Notes: generated from the sequence alone by a model not told the origin. 59,365 nucleotides of DNA from Lentimicrobiaceae bacterium (GCA_015061335.1 SUWT01000008.1:1-59365); one strand, 5' to 3'. Counted from the stretch's first letter, positions 9,765 to 18,638 are shown. Translations and numbers: made by a program.

Positions 9765-10670
9765 TTATTTCCCTGATAATAAATCTTCGTATTCTGAAGC
9801 GTGTGCAGGATCTATTTCTCTTAGGATATTAACGGCTCTGGTCTTTTCTTGTTGAGTACCTTCTGAATATATAGATTTCCATTCGTTACGTTTTGTATCA
9901 TTCAAGATTTGCAGATAATAGAGATTAGGTTTTTCATTATATATTGTCTTTACCAGATTCAATGAGTTTGTGATAGCTGTTTTAGCTTCCTCTTGTTTTG
10001 TTGACATTTTATCAAGTCCAAGACGGTGATATTCATAATTAAACTGACGTAATGATTTATATGAGCCGTTGATCATATTCTCATTAAGCCAATAACGATT
10101 TCTATTACTATCGAAGGCTTTCCAACCTGTTTCATCGGCACTTTGAGCTGCGGTCACGATTTTATCGGCTGCTGCGAAGAACGCATCACCTCCATAAAGA
10201 CCGAAGGAGTCGAAATATAGACCCAATGAATAATATGCATAAAATGCCAATGTAGAAGTGAGGTTCGACATATAGGTATTTTCTGTAAAGTCAAGAGGTT
10301 GTGATTCAATGTATTCAAAATCAAAGTCTTGATCTACGTAGTTAAATAGAGGTGTATTATAACCTGATTTATACGTCGGGCGTCGTATAGCTATATTAAG
10401 TTCTGCTTCAATAAAATTATCAGTTTTATTCTTCACATTGATAACTATAGCACCTTCTATTCGTTCCATTGGTTCAAATTTTATATTAGTCCAGACTCTG
10501 TTGTTCAAAAACACCATAACGCTTTCCTTAAGTGCCTCATACACTCTTTGATCTGTGCCTGACACCTGAGCTGATGACACTGAGACCTCTATATTAAATT
10601 CTTGAGCCTTAAGCATTTGTACTCCAAAAAAAGCACATATCACTAACAACAAGAAGGATTTTCTTTTCAT
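9765..10670 (-). CDS. DUF4835 family protein (PorD-like, T9SS-associated)
   Basis: A 301-residue exported protein with a signal peptide ending MLKAQ (about residue 22). The mature part has the conserved features of DUF4835: RVYEALKESVMVFLNNRVW, the region around NTPLFNYVDQDFDFEY, and a helical C-terminus. This family sits between coaBC and recN in many Bacteroidota. I recall it being annotated as the T9SS component PorD, which would fit the sorting-domain cargo in this window, but that name is from memory and its mechanism is unclear. The start overlaps the coaBC stop (ATGA), implying translational coupling. Confidence 0.8.
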   Translation of the reverse strand: MKRKSFLLLVICAFFGVQMLKAQEFNIEVSVSSAQVSGTDQRVYEALKESVMVFLNNRVWTNIKFEPMERIEGAIVINVKNKTDNFIEAELNIAIRRPTYKSGYNTPLFNYVDQDFDFEYIESQPLDFTENTYMSNLTSTLAFYAYYSLGLYFDSFGLYGGDAFFAAADKIVTAAQSADETGWKAFDSNRNRYWLNENMINGSYKSLRQFNYEYHRLGLDKMSTKQEEAKTAITNSLNLVKTIYNEKPNLYYLQILNDTKRNEWKSIYSEGTQQEKTRAVNILREIDPAHASEYEDLLSGK

Positions 10671-11881
10671 ATCTTTGAATTTATATATTGATAAATACTA
10701 TCTAACACATCTAAAGCGACTTCATTCTTAGGTTTGAGGTCGTAATCTGTCACGACATCATCTTTTGTGATTATGGAGACTCTGTTTGTCTTGGTTTTAA
10801 ACCCCACACCAGATTCATTCATCTGATTAAGAACGATCATATCAATATTTTTAGTATGTAGTTTCTTTTTGGCATTTGTTAAACCATTTTCTGTCTCCAA
10901 GGCAAATCCTACTACAACTTGATTATCTTTTTTACGATCACCAATATTTTTCAGAATATCGTCTGTTTTAACGAGTTTAAGTGTAAATGTGTCGTTATCA
11001 GGGTTTTTCTTTATTTTTTGTTCTGCAACTGTCTCTGGTTTAAAGTCGGCCACTGCTGCGGAAAGAATGGCGATATCTGTTTTAGGGAAGAAAGCCATCA
11101 CGCTGTCGTACATTTCTTTTGCGGATGTCACAGGCAATAGATTAATGTTTTTTCTTTCTGGTGAGATATTAGAAGGTCCCAGCACTAAAGTCACGTCTGC
11201 TCCTTGATCCGCGAATGCTCGTGCTATCTCAATTCCCATCAGTCCTGAGCTATGATTACCTATGAATCTAACCGGATCTATAGCTTCGTATGTGGGTCCG
11301 GCTGTGATTAATACTTTTTTCCCTGAATAACGAAGTTTTTTTTGAAAATATGATTTAATTTTCTCATAGATCTTCTGAGGTTCTTCCATCCTACCCTCTC
11401 CGCACAAACCACTAGCCAACTCGCCTGATGATGGTGCCACAAAGATACAGCCTCTTTCTATTAAGGTCTTGATATTGTGTTGTGTAGCAGGATGTTTATA
11501 CATATCCAAATCCATTGCAGGCGCAAACATTACAGGACATTTAGCTGATAAAAATACCGTCAAAAGATAGTTGTCAGCTATTCCGTACGTCATTTTTGCC
11601 AAGGTATTTGCCGATGCTGGAGCTATAACAAAAAGGTCAGCCCACAAACCAAGCTCCACATGGCTATTCCACGAACCAGTATGTTCATCAAAACCATGTG
11701 AAAGTACCGGTGATGAAGTTAAAGTCGATAATGTCAGAGGTGTGACAAAATCTTTGGCGGAAGGAGTCATCACAACTCTGACATATGCGCCCTCTTTCTT
11801 CAGAAGACGAACTAAAAGAGGAATTTTATAGGCGGCAATGCTACCTGTAATTCCCAATAGAATTTTCTTTCCGGTTAGCAT
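10667..11881 (-). CDS. coaBC: Bifunctional phosphopantothenoylcysteine decarboxylase/synthase CoaBC
   Basis: A 404-residue bifunctional coenzyme A enzyme. The CoaC half (about 1-180) is a flavodoxin-like FMN decarboxylase with LLGITGSIAAYK near the start, SHVELG, PASANTLAKM and FAPAMD motifs. The CoaB half (about 190-404) joins 4'-phosphopantothenate to cysteine and shows VLITAGPTYEAIDPVRFIGN and the lysine-rich KIKKNPD loop. Unusually for this region, the start codon has a perfect AGGAGG five bases upstream (11887-11892). Its stop overlaps the start of the PorD-like gene. Function is certain from the family. Confidence 0.96.
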   Translation of the reverse strand: MLTGKKILLGITGSIAAYKIPLLVRLLKKEGAYVRVVMTPSAKDFVTPLTLSTLTSSPVLSHGFDEHTGSWNSHVELGLWADLFVIAPASANTLAKMTYGIADNYLLTVFLSAKCPVMFAPAMDLDMYKHPATQHNIKTLIERGCIFVAPSSGELASGLCGEGRMEEPQKIYEKIKSYFQKKLRYSGKKVLITAGPTYEAIDPVRFIGNHSSGLMGIEIARAFADQGADVTLVLGPSNISPERKNINLLPVTSAKEMYDSVMAFFPKTDIAILSAAVADFKPETVAEQKIKKNPDNDTFTLKLVKTDDILKNIGDRKKDNQVVVGFALETENGLTNAKKKLHTKNIDMIVLNQMNESGVGFKTKTNRVSIITKDDVVTDYDLKPKNEVALDVLDSIYQYINSKI

Positions 11882-11886
11882 TGTTT

Positions 11887-11892
11887 CCTCCT
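11887..11892 (-). promoter_or_regulatory. Consensus Shine-Dalgarno of coaBC
   Basis: The mRNA reads AGGAGG with five bases to the ATG at 11881. Most genes here have AT-rich leaders without such a site. Confidence 0.75.
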
Positions 11893-11896
11893 TATA

Positions 11897-12232
11897 TTAA
11901 AAGTCACCTTCGTTTTCCTTATTAGGATTACGATAATAAATACGATCGTTTAAGAACTCATTAACAGCAATCAAAGTTGACTTTGGTAGTCTTTCATAGA
12001 ATTTTGCAACCTCAATTTGTTCCTTATTCTCGAAAACCTCCTCTAAACTATCTGAATTTGTGGTATATTCTTCAATTTTCTTTGTCAACTCATCTTTCAT
12101 TTCAGCAGAAATCTGATCAGCTCTCTTAGACATGATCGCCACTGTTTCGTAGATATTACCTGTACCTACATAAAACTGGTCCTTTTGACGAGTCACACAT
12201 GTTGTCTCGCTAGTAATCTTTTTAAAATCCAT
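11897..12232 (-). CDS. rpoZ: RNA polymerase omega subunit, Bacteroidota type
   Basis: A 111-residue protein of the Rpb6/omega family in its Bacteroidota form. It has a basic N-terminus (MDFKKITSETTCVTR) and the conserved helix IYETVAIMSKRADQIS, which corresponds to the omega segment that clamps the beta-prime C-terminus. It sits between bamD and coaBC, as in many Bacteroidota, directly after the bamD stop codon. It assists assembly and stability of RNA polymerase, whose large subunits are also encoded in this window. Confidence 0.85.
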   Translation of the reverse strand: MDFKKITSETTCVTRQKDQFYVGTGNIYETVAIMSKRADQISAEMKDELTKKIEEYTTNSDSLEEVFENKEQIEVAKFYERLPKSTLIAVNEFLNDRIYYRNPNKENEGDF

Positions 12233-13042
12233 CTATTTAGTTTTTATTATTAATAATTCTGATTTAATTTTATTTATCGTTGGTTCCAACTCCTTCACAT
12301 ATTTACTATCAGGGTACATATATGATAAGGTGTTATACTTCTCCAATGCCAATTCGAAACGTTCTCTTTGTTTCTCATAAATACTGTTCAAAGCATATTT
12401 ATAATATGTAAGAACCATATAATTGATGATTTCCTCTCTATGTAAGGATGTAGGATATTCTTTCAAGAAAATCTCAAAACTTGTTATTGCCGCCTGATAT
12501 TCATCCATTTTGTAATATAACATGCATGTATTATAGAACTTCTCCTGAAGCTTATATTTAAGAGTGTCGATAAGGATATTAGCACTATCCACCAATGAAC
12601 TTTCAGGATAAATATCAATAAAACTTTGTAGCTCTACTATTGCATTCTCCGTAACAGATTGATCCAGAGAAATATTTGGAGATTCCAGATAATAACAGCA
12701 TGCACTTCTGAAAAGAGCTGACTCAGCTCTCTTTGCAAATGGATAATTTACAACATATTTCTTGTAGTAATGACTTGCTGCCTCATATTCTTTCTGATTA
12801 TAATAACACTCTGCAGTATAATATGCTATCTCCTCACCCTCAGGTTTACCACGATATGCCGACTGTAACAGATCGAACAACTGAAGAGCTCGGTTATAGT
12901 CCTTTCCTTCATAATAGTTCATAGCAGCCTGATATTTCAACTCATTATCAGTACTTTTCAACAATTTATTATGACCGCCACATGACATGAATACCATCAA
13001 GCATGCTATTCCTACCGTTATTATAAAACTACTCCTTCGCAT
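12233..13042 (-). CDS. bamD: Outer membrane assembly lipoprotein BamD
   Basis: A 269-residue lipoprotein when started at the ATG at 13042: MRRSSFIITVGIACLMVFMSC ends in a lipobox-like segment with Cys20 or Cys21 as the lipidated residue. A longer in-frame reading begins at 13090 but would place extra residues before the signal and upstream of the promoter-like box. The mature part is tetratricopeptide-like, with YYEGKDYNRALQLFDLL and repeated AxYYxxxY helices, as in YfiO/BamD. It works with BamA to insert beta-barrel proteins into the outer membrane. It heads the bamD-rpoZ-coaBC-PorD-like-recN run. Confidence 0.88.
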   Translation of the reverse strand: MRRSSFIITVGIACLMVFMSCGGHNKLLKSTDNELKYQAAMNYYEGKDYNRALQLFDLLQSAYRGKPEGEEIAYYTAECYYNQKEYEAASHYYKKYVVNYPFAKRAESALFRSACCYYLESPNISLDQSVTENAIVELQSFIDIYPESSLVDSANILIDTLKYKLQEKFYNTCMLYYKMDEYQAAITSFEIFLKEYPTSLHREEIINYMVLTYYKYALNSIYEKQRERFELALEKYNTLSYMYPDSKYVKELEPTINKIKSELLIIKTK

Positions 13043-13046
13043 AGTG

Positions 13047-13054
13047 CAAAAATA
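13047..13054 (-). promoter_or_regulatory. -7 box close to bamD start
   Basis: TATTTTTG on the minus strand fits TAnnTTTG. Only four bases separate it from the ATG, so a transcript from it would be nearly leaderless. No convincing -33 TTG is seen. Confidence 0.4.
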
Positions 13055-13106
13055 CATTATTTTATTGTTATATAACGTTTTTAACAGCAAAATATTTTCA
13101 CTTAAA

Positions 13107-15641
13107 TTATTCTATAACAACTTTCTTCATCATCTGTTTTCCATCTACCACAATGTTCAGATAATATAGACCTGATGACAGATTCTCAACATTGATCTGT
13201 CTGCAATCTGATTCTTGTGATGATTTAACTACAATCTGTCCCTGCACATTGTACAACGACCAATATAATTCTTTATAGCCTTGTTGTATATCAATGTTAA
13301 TCAACTCATTAGCAGGATTAGGATATATTATCACATCATCATAATCATATTCTTGAACGTTTTCACAATTGCATACATAAACAGAAAGTTCTGCATCTTT
13401 TGAATATTCGCCGTCATACACCGTCACTTTAAAAATATTATCACCTAAATCTGTTGGTATAGCAAATGTTGAAGCCGCATTAGGATCATCAATAATGTCA
13501 GCTGGACTCCAGTTATATGTGTAATTACCAGAACCTCCTGTTGCATTTACTTGCAAACCAACACTTTCTCCCAAGCATATTGTATCATGGCTTATTTCTG
13601 CTTCGATAAACATTTCGCCTCCTACACATCTTATAACAGCTTTCCATCCTTTATAATTCATAGCATAATCTGAAAGGAAACGGAATGTAAGAGCTCCTTG
13701 AGGGTTAGATGCCGTGTAAGAAGAAGGTAGAGTACTACCGCTCAATTCTGCCAAACATGTACTAGAACCTACATCTGTTCCATCATAAATACGCAAGATG
13801 TCATAATTGTTTTCAGTGTTAAATTCCAGAAATTCAACCTGAATCTTAGCACCTTCTGTTGCAGGCATAAATGTCATGACATGTAAATCATTATCAGGAT
13901 AATTATTTTCAGGACCGCCAGAGTCATAGAATAATGCGTTGCTTGTAGTAACAGTTCCATCGTACATATTATATGATTCTGTGACTGTTATATAATCATT
14001 CTTCGTTATTGTTTCTGTATCGCCATTTGCATTTGATACTGTAAGTGTCACGTCGAAAGTTCCGATCTCATCATATCTTACCAAAGGGTTCTGCTCTGTT
14101 GATGTGGATGGATTTCCTCCCTCAAAGACCCAATTCCAACTCACCAGGTTGGCTCCCCATGTGTTATCAGTAAATTGTACTGTTGAACCTAATGCAACAT
14201 CTGTTGAAGGAACTGTAAAATCAGGAAGAATACCTTCGCCGGTTTCAAGCTCTACATGTAATTCTGTTGCCTGACCATCAACGACAGTGACTTCATATTC
14301 GGCAGGAAGATATCCATTAGCCGTCACCAATACGGTATAAGTACCAGCATTGATTGGTCGGTGGAAATCACCATTTGGAAGCTGTGAGTTAACCATAGAA
14401 TAATCTTGATCATGACCGACAAGTTTTATTGTAGCTTGCAAAGGCTCATCCGTCCCTGCTTCTACTACAGTACCATGAATGCCACATAAAGCCTGATTCA
14501 TATATGCCATTATTGAGTTATAATTGTAATCCCAGAATGTTGGCAATTCCGATGCATTAGGACATTTTATTGTGGAACATTCTATTGTCACCTCACGACA
14601 CTGACGATAATAATTCATATAATCCTGACGACCGCCACCGATGGTGTACCAATCTGCTCCGTTGGTGATACCATCATTCATATCATCCATATAGCTCGGA
14701 TTGATTTCATGACAAAGATCGGCATATTCGCGGCTTACCATTTGCCACCAAGCATCATCAGCATGACGTTCATAATTGTTATCCCAAGGATAATTCATAA
14801 CCTCAGCTCCACCGTGATAATGTGCAGACATACTTATCTGATAGTCTTCCGCAAATTGCATAAACCACTGGGTCTCAAGTGCATAATCTTCTCCATCAGG
14901 ATGAGGTCCATCAATAGGATCAGGATAGTTGCGGTTCATATCAACACCGTAGGCATTGGCACGTGTCGCTCCATTAACTGTATGATTTCCGCCGTGATAC
15001 GTTCCGTCAGGATTTGCATTTGGGCAGATGAACAAATCTAAGTTAGCCAAAATATTTTGTACTTCCGGCAAATCTTCTCTTGTCAAAAGAAGGTCAATCA
15101 AACGGAGCATCATAATGAAACCTGTTGTTTCATCGCCATGAATTGTTGAGCCATACAAAAACTTTGGCTTTCCATCAGGATTACCGTCATTTATTCTGAC
15201 CAACAATATCTTACGTCCGCTATTAAGAGTTCCCAAATCTATCAATGTACATTTTTCAGGATATTCAGAAGCAAATTCTTCCATCATAGCAACATATGCT
15301 TCGTATGTCGGATATTCGTCCCAGTCATATTCGGCACGTGTTCTTCCGTCGAACATCTTATGAGTTTCCAACATTGAAGGAGGAGTCAACAATGTCGTTT
15401 CTATTCCGCTTGAAACAAATTTCTCGTATTGTTCAGCATTTGCGTACGCTATAACCTTATTTCCATCTATCTGATCTACAGAAATATTTCTAGCTGTTTT
15501 TGCGATTTGATGCAAATCTTCTAAGTCGAAACTGAAATAAAATTCATTACGATTCAGCATCATTTTATACATATCATTATCTTGAGCGAAGCAGCTCAAT
15601 GAAATGATTAAGACAAATAATAAAGTAAATAACTTTTTCAT
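13107..15641 (-). CDS. Secreted M14 zinc carboxypeptidase with PKD-, CUB-like and T9SS domains
   Basis: An 844-residue secreted metallopeptidase. The ATG at 15641 begins the signal peptide MKKLFTLLFVLIISLS (ending FAQ); an in-frame TTG at 15653 overlaps dapA and is less likely. The M14 domain (about 90-375) carries the zinc motif HxxE at His168-Glu171, His276 (AHYHGG) as the probable third ligand, DMNRNYPD as the substrate-binding arginine region, and Glu354 (VTIECS) as the catalytic base. Then come a carboxypeptidase regulatory-like module (about 385-465), a PKD domain (about 475-560), a CUB-like domain (about 565-680), an Ig-like segment, and a type A sorting domain from IYPNPANELINID. Predicted function is extracellular release of C-terminal residues from peptides. 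Confidence 0.93.
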   Translation of the reverse strand: MKKLFTLLFVLIISLSCFAQDNDMYKMMLNRNEFYFSFDLEDLHQIAKTARNISVDQIDGNKVIAYANAEQYEKFVSSGIETTLLTPPSMLETHKMFDGRTRAEYDWDEYPTYEAYVAMMEEFASEYPEKCTLIDLGTLNSGRKILLVRINDGNPDGKPKFLYGSTIHGDETTGFIMMLRLIDLLLTREDLPEVQNILANLDLFICPNANPDGTYHGGNHTVNGATRANAYGVDMNRNYPDPIDGPHPDGEDYALETQWFMQFAEDYQISMSAHYHGGAEVMNYPWDNNYERHADDAWWQMVSREYADLCHEINPSYMDDMNDGITNGADWYTIGGGRQDYMNYYRQCREVTIECSTIKCPNASELPTFWDYNYNSIMAYMNQALCGIHGTVVEAGTDEPLQATIKLVGHDQDYSMVNSQLPNGDFHRPINAGTYTVLVTANGYLPAEYEVTVVDGQATELHVELETGEGILPDFTVPSTDVALGSTVQFTDNTWGANLVSWNWVFEGGNPSTSTEQNPLVRYDEIGTFDVTLTVSNANGDTETITKNDYITVTESYNMYDGTVTTSNALFYDSGGPENNYPDNDLHVMTFMPATEGAKIQVEFLEFNTENNYDILRIYDGTDVGSSTCLAELSGSTLPSSYTASNPQGALTFRFLSDYAMNYKGWKAVIRCVGGEMFIEAEISHDTICLGESVGLQVNATGGSGNYTYNWSPADIIDDPNAASTFAIPTDLGDNIFKVTVYDGEYSKDAELSVYVCNCENVQEYDYDDVIIYPNPANELINIDIQQGYKELYWSLYNVQGQIVVKSSQESDCRQINVENLSSGLYYLNIVVDGKQMMKKVVIE

Positions 15642-15646
15642 ATTTA

Positions 15647-16537
15647 TTAACAATTTTTATATACAACATCTAATTCATTTTCAAGCATAATCTTAACATT
15701 ATCGTTCACTGGCACCAGTGGAAGGCGAAGAATATTCTTACATATATTTTGTTTTGCCAACAAACATTTTATCCCAGAAGGATTACCATCTGCAAAAATT
15801 AAATTATTGATTCTTAACATCTTATAATGAAGATCCAAGGCTGTCTTAGTATCTCCATTCATCATTAAAGAAACCATTTTGGCAAAAACAGAAGGATATC
15901 CGTTAGCAGCTACAGATATAACGCCTTTTGCTCCTAGAGCCATCATTGGTTGGGTAATACCATCATCGCCTGAAAGCACATCAAAATCAGAGGGCTTATC
16001 GCGTAGAATCTCCATTATTTGTTGTAGATTTCCTGAAGCCTCTTTTACAGCTATAATGTTAGGATGTTTAGCCAATTCAACACAAGTAGATGATTGAAGG
16101 TTAACACCAACTCTACCTGGCACATTATAAAGCACAACAGGAACCGGTGAATTATCTGCCACAGCTTCAAAATGAGCCTTCATACCAGTCTGATTTGGCT
16201 TATTGTAATAAGGTACAACACTAAGAATACCATCAATACCGGTAAAATCCTGACACTTAATCGATTGTATCAGAGTGGAAGTATTATTACCACCCATACC
16301 CAATAGTATAGGACAACGAGAGGCGGCAACATCCTTAATAGTTTTAACGACATTAACCTTCTCATCATTGCTGAGAGTCGGAGCCTCGGATGTAGTTCCT
16401 AGAGCAACTAAAAAATCGGCACCATTCGACAATGTAAACTCCACAACTTTTTCAAGAGATTGATAATCAACAGAGTAATCTTCATTAAAAGGAGTTATCA
16501 ATGCTACTCCTGTTCCTACAAATGGATTATTTTTCAT
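15647..16537 (-). CDS. dapA: 4-hydroxy-tetrahydrodipicolinate synthase
   Basis: A 296-residue class I aldolase of lysine and meso-diaminopimelate synthesis, condensing pyruvate with aspartate semialdehyde. The TIM barrel shows GTTSEAPTLS, the tyrosine motif VVLYNVPGRVG, and the Schiff-base lysine in IIAVKEASGN. Length and motifs are normal. It overlaps the end of the DUF6913 gene upstream by 11 bp and is followed 5 bp later by the M14 peptidase, so the three genes are probably one transcript. No lysine riboswitch is visible ahead of the run. Confidence 0.96.
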   Translation of the reverse strand: MKNNPFVGTGVALITPFNEDYSVDYQSLEKVVEFTLSNGADFLVALGTTSEAPTLSNDEKVNVVKTIKDVAASRCPILLGMGGNNTSTLIQSIKCQDFTGIDGILSVVPYYNKPNQTGMKAHFEAVADNSPVPVVLYNVPGRVGVNLQSSTCVELAKHPNIIAVKEASGNLQQIMEILRDKPSDFDVLSGDDGITQPMMALGAKGVISVAANGYPSVFAKMVSLMMNGDTKTALDLHYKMLRINNLIFADGNPSGIKCLLAKQNICKNILRLPLVPVNDNVKIMLENELDVVYKNC

Positions 16538-17069
16538 TTTTATTACCTGACAACATTAATAAATACTTGTGTAAAATTCTCAGACGTTGAACAACGTCAT
16601 TCTCTATGCCATAATCAAATGTAAGGTCATGAAAGTCTTTATTAAGCTTAGAATGACCTATTACAAAAGATGAATTAATCAATGACTGCAAATAATCATT
16701 AATAATCAGTTCATTATCTTCAGACATATTGATCAGGATCTCATTCTCGAAAGAATTAATAACATCCAATTTGTCTTTCTTTATGATTCCAAAGATATTA
16801 AAATCATCTTTTGTAAGAAAAACCATAGTATCTGTCTGCAATTTATCGTTAGGAATAAGATCGCAGTACATCACATAGCGAAACTTTTTTGCTTGATAAA
16901 GTGTTTTTAAAACTTTCTCTATTTCCTTAGTACTTTTATATTGATCAGGATCCATCAAAAGAGTAATAGCAGACAAATTCGTAACATCTGGCATTATTAC
17001 AGAACGTTGTTTCAGACGTCCTTTTTTGATAGCTTTATTCCTGAAGAAAACTACTAACGACTTTAACAT
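16527..17069 (-). CDS. DUF6913 family protein
   Basis: A 180-residue protein started at the ATG at 17069 (MLKSLVVFFRNK). A longer frame from 17090 would begin inside the -7 promoter box and is rejected. It is a soluble, probably cytoplasmic protein with no signal peptide or clear catalytic motif. Conserved segments include LLMDPDQYKS, IIKKDKLDVI and SSFVIGHSKLNKDFHDLTFDYG. I associate it with a family found next to dapA in Bacteroidota, now called DUF6913 as far as I recall. Its function is unknown. Transcription begins just upstream and continues into dapA. Confidence 0.7.
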   Translation of the reverse strand: MLKSLVVFFRNKAIKKGRLKQRSVIMPDVTNLSAITLLMDPDQYKSTKEIEKVLKTLYQAKKFRYVMYCDLIPNDKLQTDTMVFLTKDDFNIFGIIKKDKLDVINSFENEILINMSEDNELIINDYLQSLINSSFVIGHSKLNKDFHDLTFDYGIENDVVQRLRILHKYLLMLSGNKNEK

Positions 17070-17087
17070 TTTACGGCATTTAGCTTG

Positions 17088-17095
17088 CAAAAATA
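17088..17095 (-). promoter_or_regulatory. -7 box for DUF6913-dapA-M14 run
   Basis: TATTTTTG on the minus strand fits TAnnTTTG and lies 18 bp before the ATG at 17069, in the divergent region shared with the MBL hydrolase. Confidence 0.6.
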
Positions 17096-17135
17096 CATTA
17101 TTAATACGAAATATTCATCATTTTTTCAATATTTT

Positions 17136-17167
17136 TTTGATTTTAGACCTTTGATTTTTTATCTTTG
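17136..17167 (+). promoter_or_regulatory. Complete -33/-7 promoter for MBL hydrolase
   Basis: TTTG at 17136-17139 and TATCTTTG at 17160-17167 are 20 bp apart, matching the Bacteroidota housekeeping promoter. The ATG follows 21 bp downstream. Confidence 0.75.
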
Positions 17168-17188
17168 CAGAGTATTTGAGTATATAAT

Positions 17189-17956
17189 ATGAAGATAACT
17201 GTATTGGGTAGCGGCACTTCTCAGGGTGTTCCTATAATTGCTTGTAACTGTGATGTTTGTACATCTACGGATCCAAAAGACAAGAGGTTAAGGACATCTA
17301 TTTTGATTGAGACAGAAAATACCGTGATAAGCATTGATGCTGGTCCTGATTTCAGGCAGCAGATGTTAAGAGCTGGCGTAAAACGACTTGACGCAATTTT
17401 GATAACTCATGAACATAAGGATCATATAGCCGGATTAGATGACGTGCGACCTTTTGTCTTCTTACAACAAAGTCCGATGAAGGTTTATGCATCTTCAGAT
17501 GCTCAGGAAGAGATCAAGAGAGAGTTTTCATACGCTTTTGCGAAACATGATGAAAGATATCCCGGTGCACCCTCTTTTGACATTATTGACATCAATGGTG
17601 ATCAGATAATAATAAAAGATTTAATCATTGAACCCATTAAACTAAAACACTTCACTTTAAATTCGTACGCTTTTAAAATTGACAATTTCTCATATGTAAC
17701 AGACTTAAGTGAGTTATCAGAAGAAGCTTTTAACAAGCTTAAAGGTACTGAATATCTTATAATTGAGGCTTTAAGACACGAGCCTCATTATTCGCATATA
17801 TGTTTATCCGAAGCCATTGATATTGCTCAAAGACTAGGTGTTAAGAAAGCGTGGTTCACTCACATCGGTCATTCTATGGGCAAAGCGGCAGATATAAATC
17901 CGACATTACCAGAGAATATGATGCTCGCATACGATGGAATGGAAATCATTATATAA
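17189..17956 (+). CDS. MBL-fold metallohydrolase, PhnP-like
   Basis: A 255-residue cytoplasmic metallo-beta-lactamase-fold enzyme. The metal motif HxHxDH is THEHKDH with His74, His76, Asp78 and His79; later histidines appear in ALRHEPHYSHICL and WFTHIGHSM. The N-terminus GSGTSQGVPIIACNCDVC (Cys19, Cys21, Cys24) resembles the zinc-binding cysteines of PhnP phosphodiesterases. Cyclic phosphodiesterase activity on small nucleotides is plausible by family, but the substrate here is unknown. It starts just after a well-formed promoter and is followed 10 bp later by a small S4-domain gene that is probably co-transcribed. Confidence 0.88.
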   Translation: MKITVLGSGTSQGVPIIACNCDVCTSTDPKDKRLRTSILIETENTVISIDAGPDFRQQMLRAGVKRLDAILITHEHKDHIAGLDDVRPFVFLQQSPMKVYASSDAQEEIKREFSYAFAKHDERYPGAPSFDIIDINGDQIIIKDLIIEPIKLKHFTLNSYAFKIDNFSYVTDLSELSEEAFNKLKGTEYLIIEALRHEPHYSHICLSEAIDIAQRLGVKKAWFTHIGHSMGKAADINPTLPENMMLAYDGMEIII

Positions 17957-17966
17957 TTTTTTTAAG

Positions 17967-18188
17967 ATGCAAGAGATTGAATTTGAATTAAGGGAAGGTG
18001 ATGATTTCATCCCTTTGATTGCCCTACTAAAGGCAATAGGAATAGTTGAATCTGGCAGTATGGCACAAGAAGTTGTCGCTGCCGGCTTAGTTAAACGTAA
18101 TGGTGAAACGGAACTACGCAAACGCGCCAAGATAGTTTCCGGCGACATTATTGAGTTTGAAGCTTGCAGAATAAAAGTAATAGCTTAG
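17967..18188 (+). CDS. S4-domain RNA-binding protein (YbcJ/YaaA-like)
   Basis: A 73-residue protein from the ATG at 17967 (MQEIEFELREGDDFIPL); an earlier in-frame ATG at 17934 lies inside the MBL gene and would add an unrelated leader. The body IALLKAIGIVESGSMAQEVV, then GLVKRNGETELRKRAKIVSG, is the compact S4 RNA-binding fold of the YbcJ family. It probably binds structured RNA, perhaps ribosomal. The gene ends 2 bp before the convergent NifX-like gene. Confidence 0.85.
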   Translation: MQEIEFELREGDDFIPLIALLKAIGIVESGSMAQEVVAAGLVKRNGETELRKRAKIVSGDIIEFEACRIKVIA

Positions 18189-18190
18189 GA

Positions 18191-18568
18191 CTATAAGAGT
18201 CTAATCCCATCATGATGATGGCTTCCACATTCATGTTCTGAACATGTTATGCCAGAGTCTGACACCTTACCATCCAGATATGATTGTATCAACTGATCGA
18301 CATTGCCTGAGCAGCCTCTGATTACGTTGATATTATGAGCATTAAGCTTGCTTTTAGCTCCATCTCCCATATTTCCAGCCAGCATAAGCGTAACACCAAT
18401 CTCTTGTAAATCAGCAGCTATACCCGACTTACATCCACAGCCCTGTGGAGAAGGCATAGACTCACGTTTAACTATATTATCATTTTCAATTGTATATATT
18501 GTATAATGATCGCAATGACCAAAATGATCATCTACGCGTTCATCTCTTGTTGGGACTGCAATTTTCAT
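18191..18568 (-). CDS. NifX/NifB-type dinitrogenase cofactor-like protein
   Basis: A 125-residue small protein of the dinitrogenase iron-molybdenum cofactor family (NifX/NafY/NifB C-terminal fold). It has MKIAVPTRDERVDDHFGHCD at the start, GCGCKSGIAADL, and a variable Cys/His-rich tail (CSEHECGSHHHDG) that could bind metal. Stand-alone members are common in anaerobes that do not fix nitrogen and are thought to bind iron-sulfur or other metal cofactors; no nif genes are seen here. No TAnnTTTG promoter is evident. The gene begins after a terminator that isolates it from the upstream lipoprotein gene. Confidence 0.85.
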   Translation of the reverse strand: MKIAVPTRDERVDDHFGHCDHYTIYTIENDNIVKRESMPSPQGCGCKSGIAADLQEIGVTLMLAGNMGDGAKSKLNAHNINVIRGCSGNVDQLIQSYLDGKVSDSGITCSEHECGSHHHDGIRLL

Positions 18569-18586
18569 AATAAATATAAATCATAT

Positions 18587-18620
18587 AAAAAAAGGCGTTC
18601 CGTAAAGAAAACGCCTTTTT
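18587..18620 (-). terminator. Intrinsic terminator after fimbrillin-like gene
   Basis: In the minus-strand transcript, AAAAGGCGTT and AACGCCTTTT pair perfectly and are followed by a run of U. It lies 18 bp after the lipoprotein stop codon. Confidence 0.85.
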
Positions 18621-18638
18621 GTCTTTTCTTATCAAATA

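Noticed and set aside
15642..15653. TTG start overlapping dapA for the M14 peptidase
   Set aside because: The ATG at 15641 begins the signal peptide directly; the TTG would add four residues and overlap dapA.
17070..17090. Longer start for the DUF6913 gene
   Set aside because: It would lie within the -7 promoter box, before transcription begins.
16538..17188. Riboswitch ahead of dapA
   Set aside because: dapA overlaps the previous gene and the region before that gene is a short promoter with no conserved lysine-riboswitch features.
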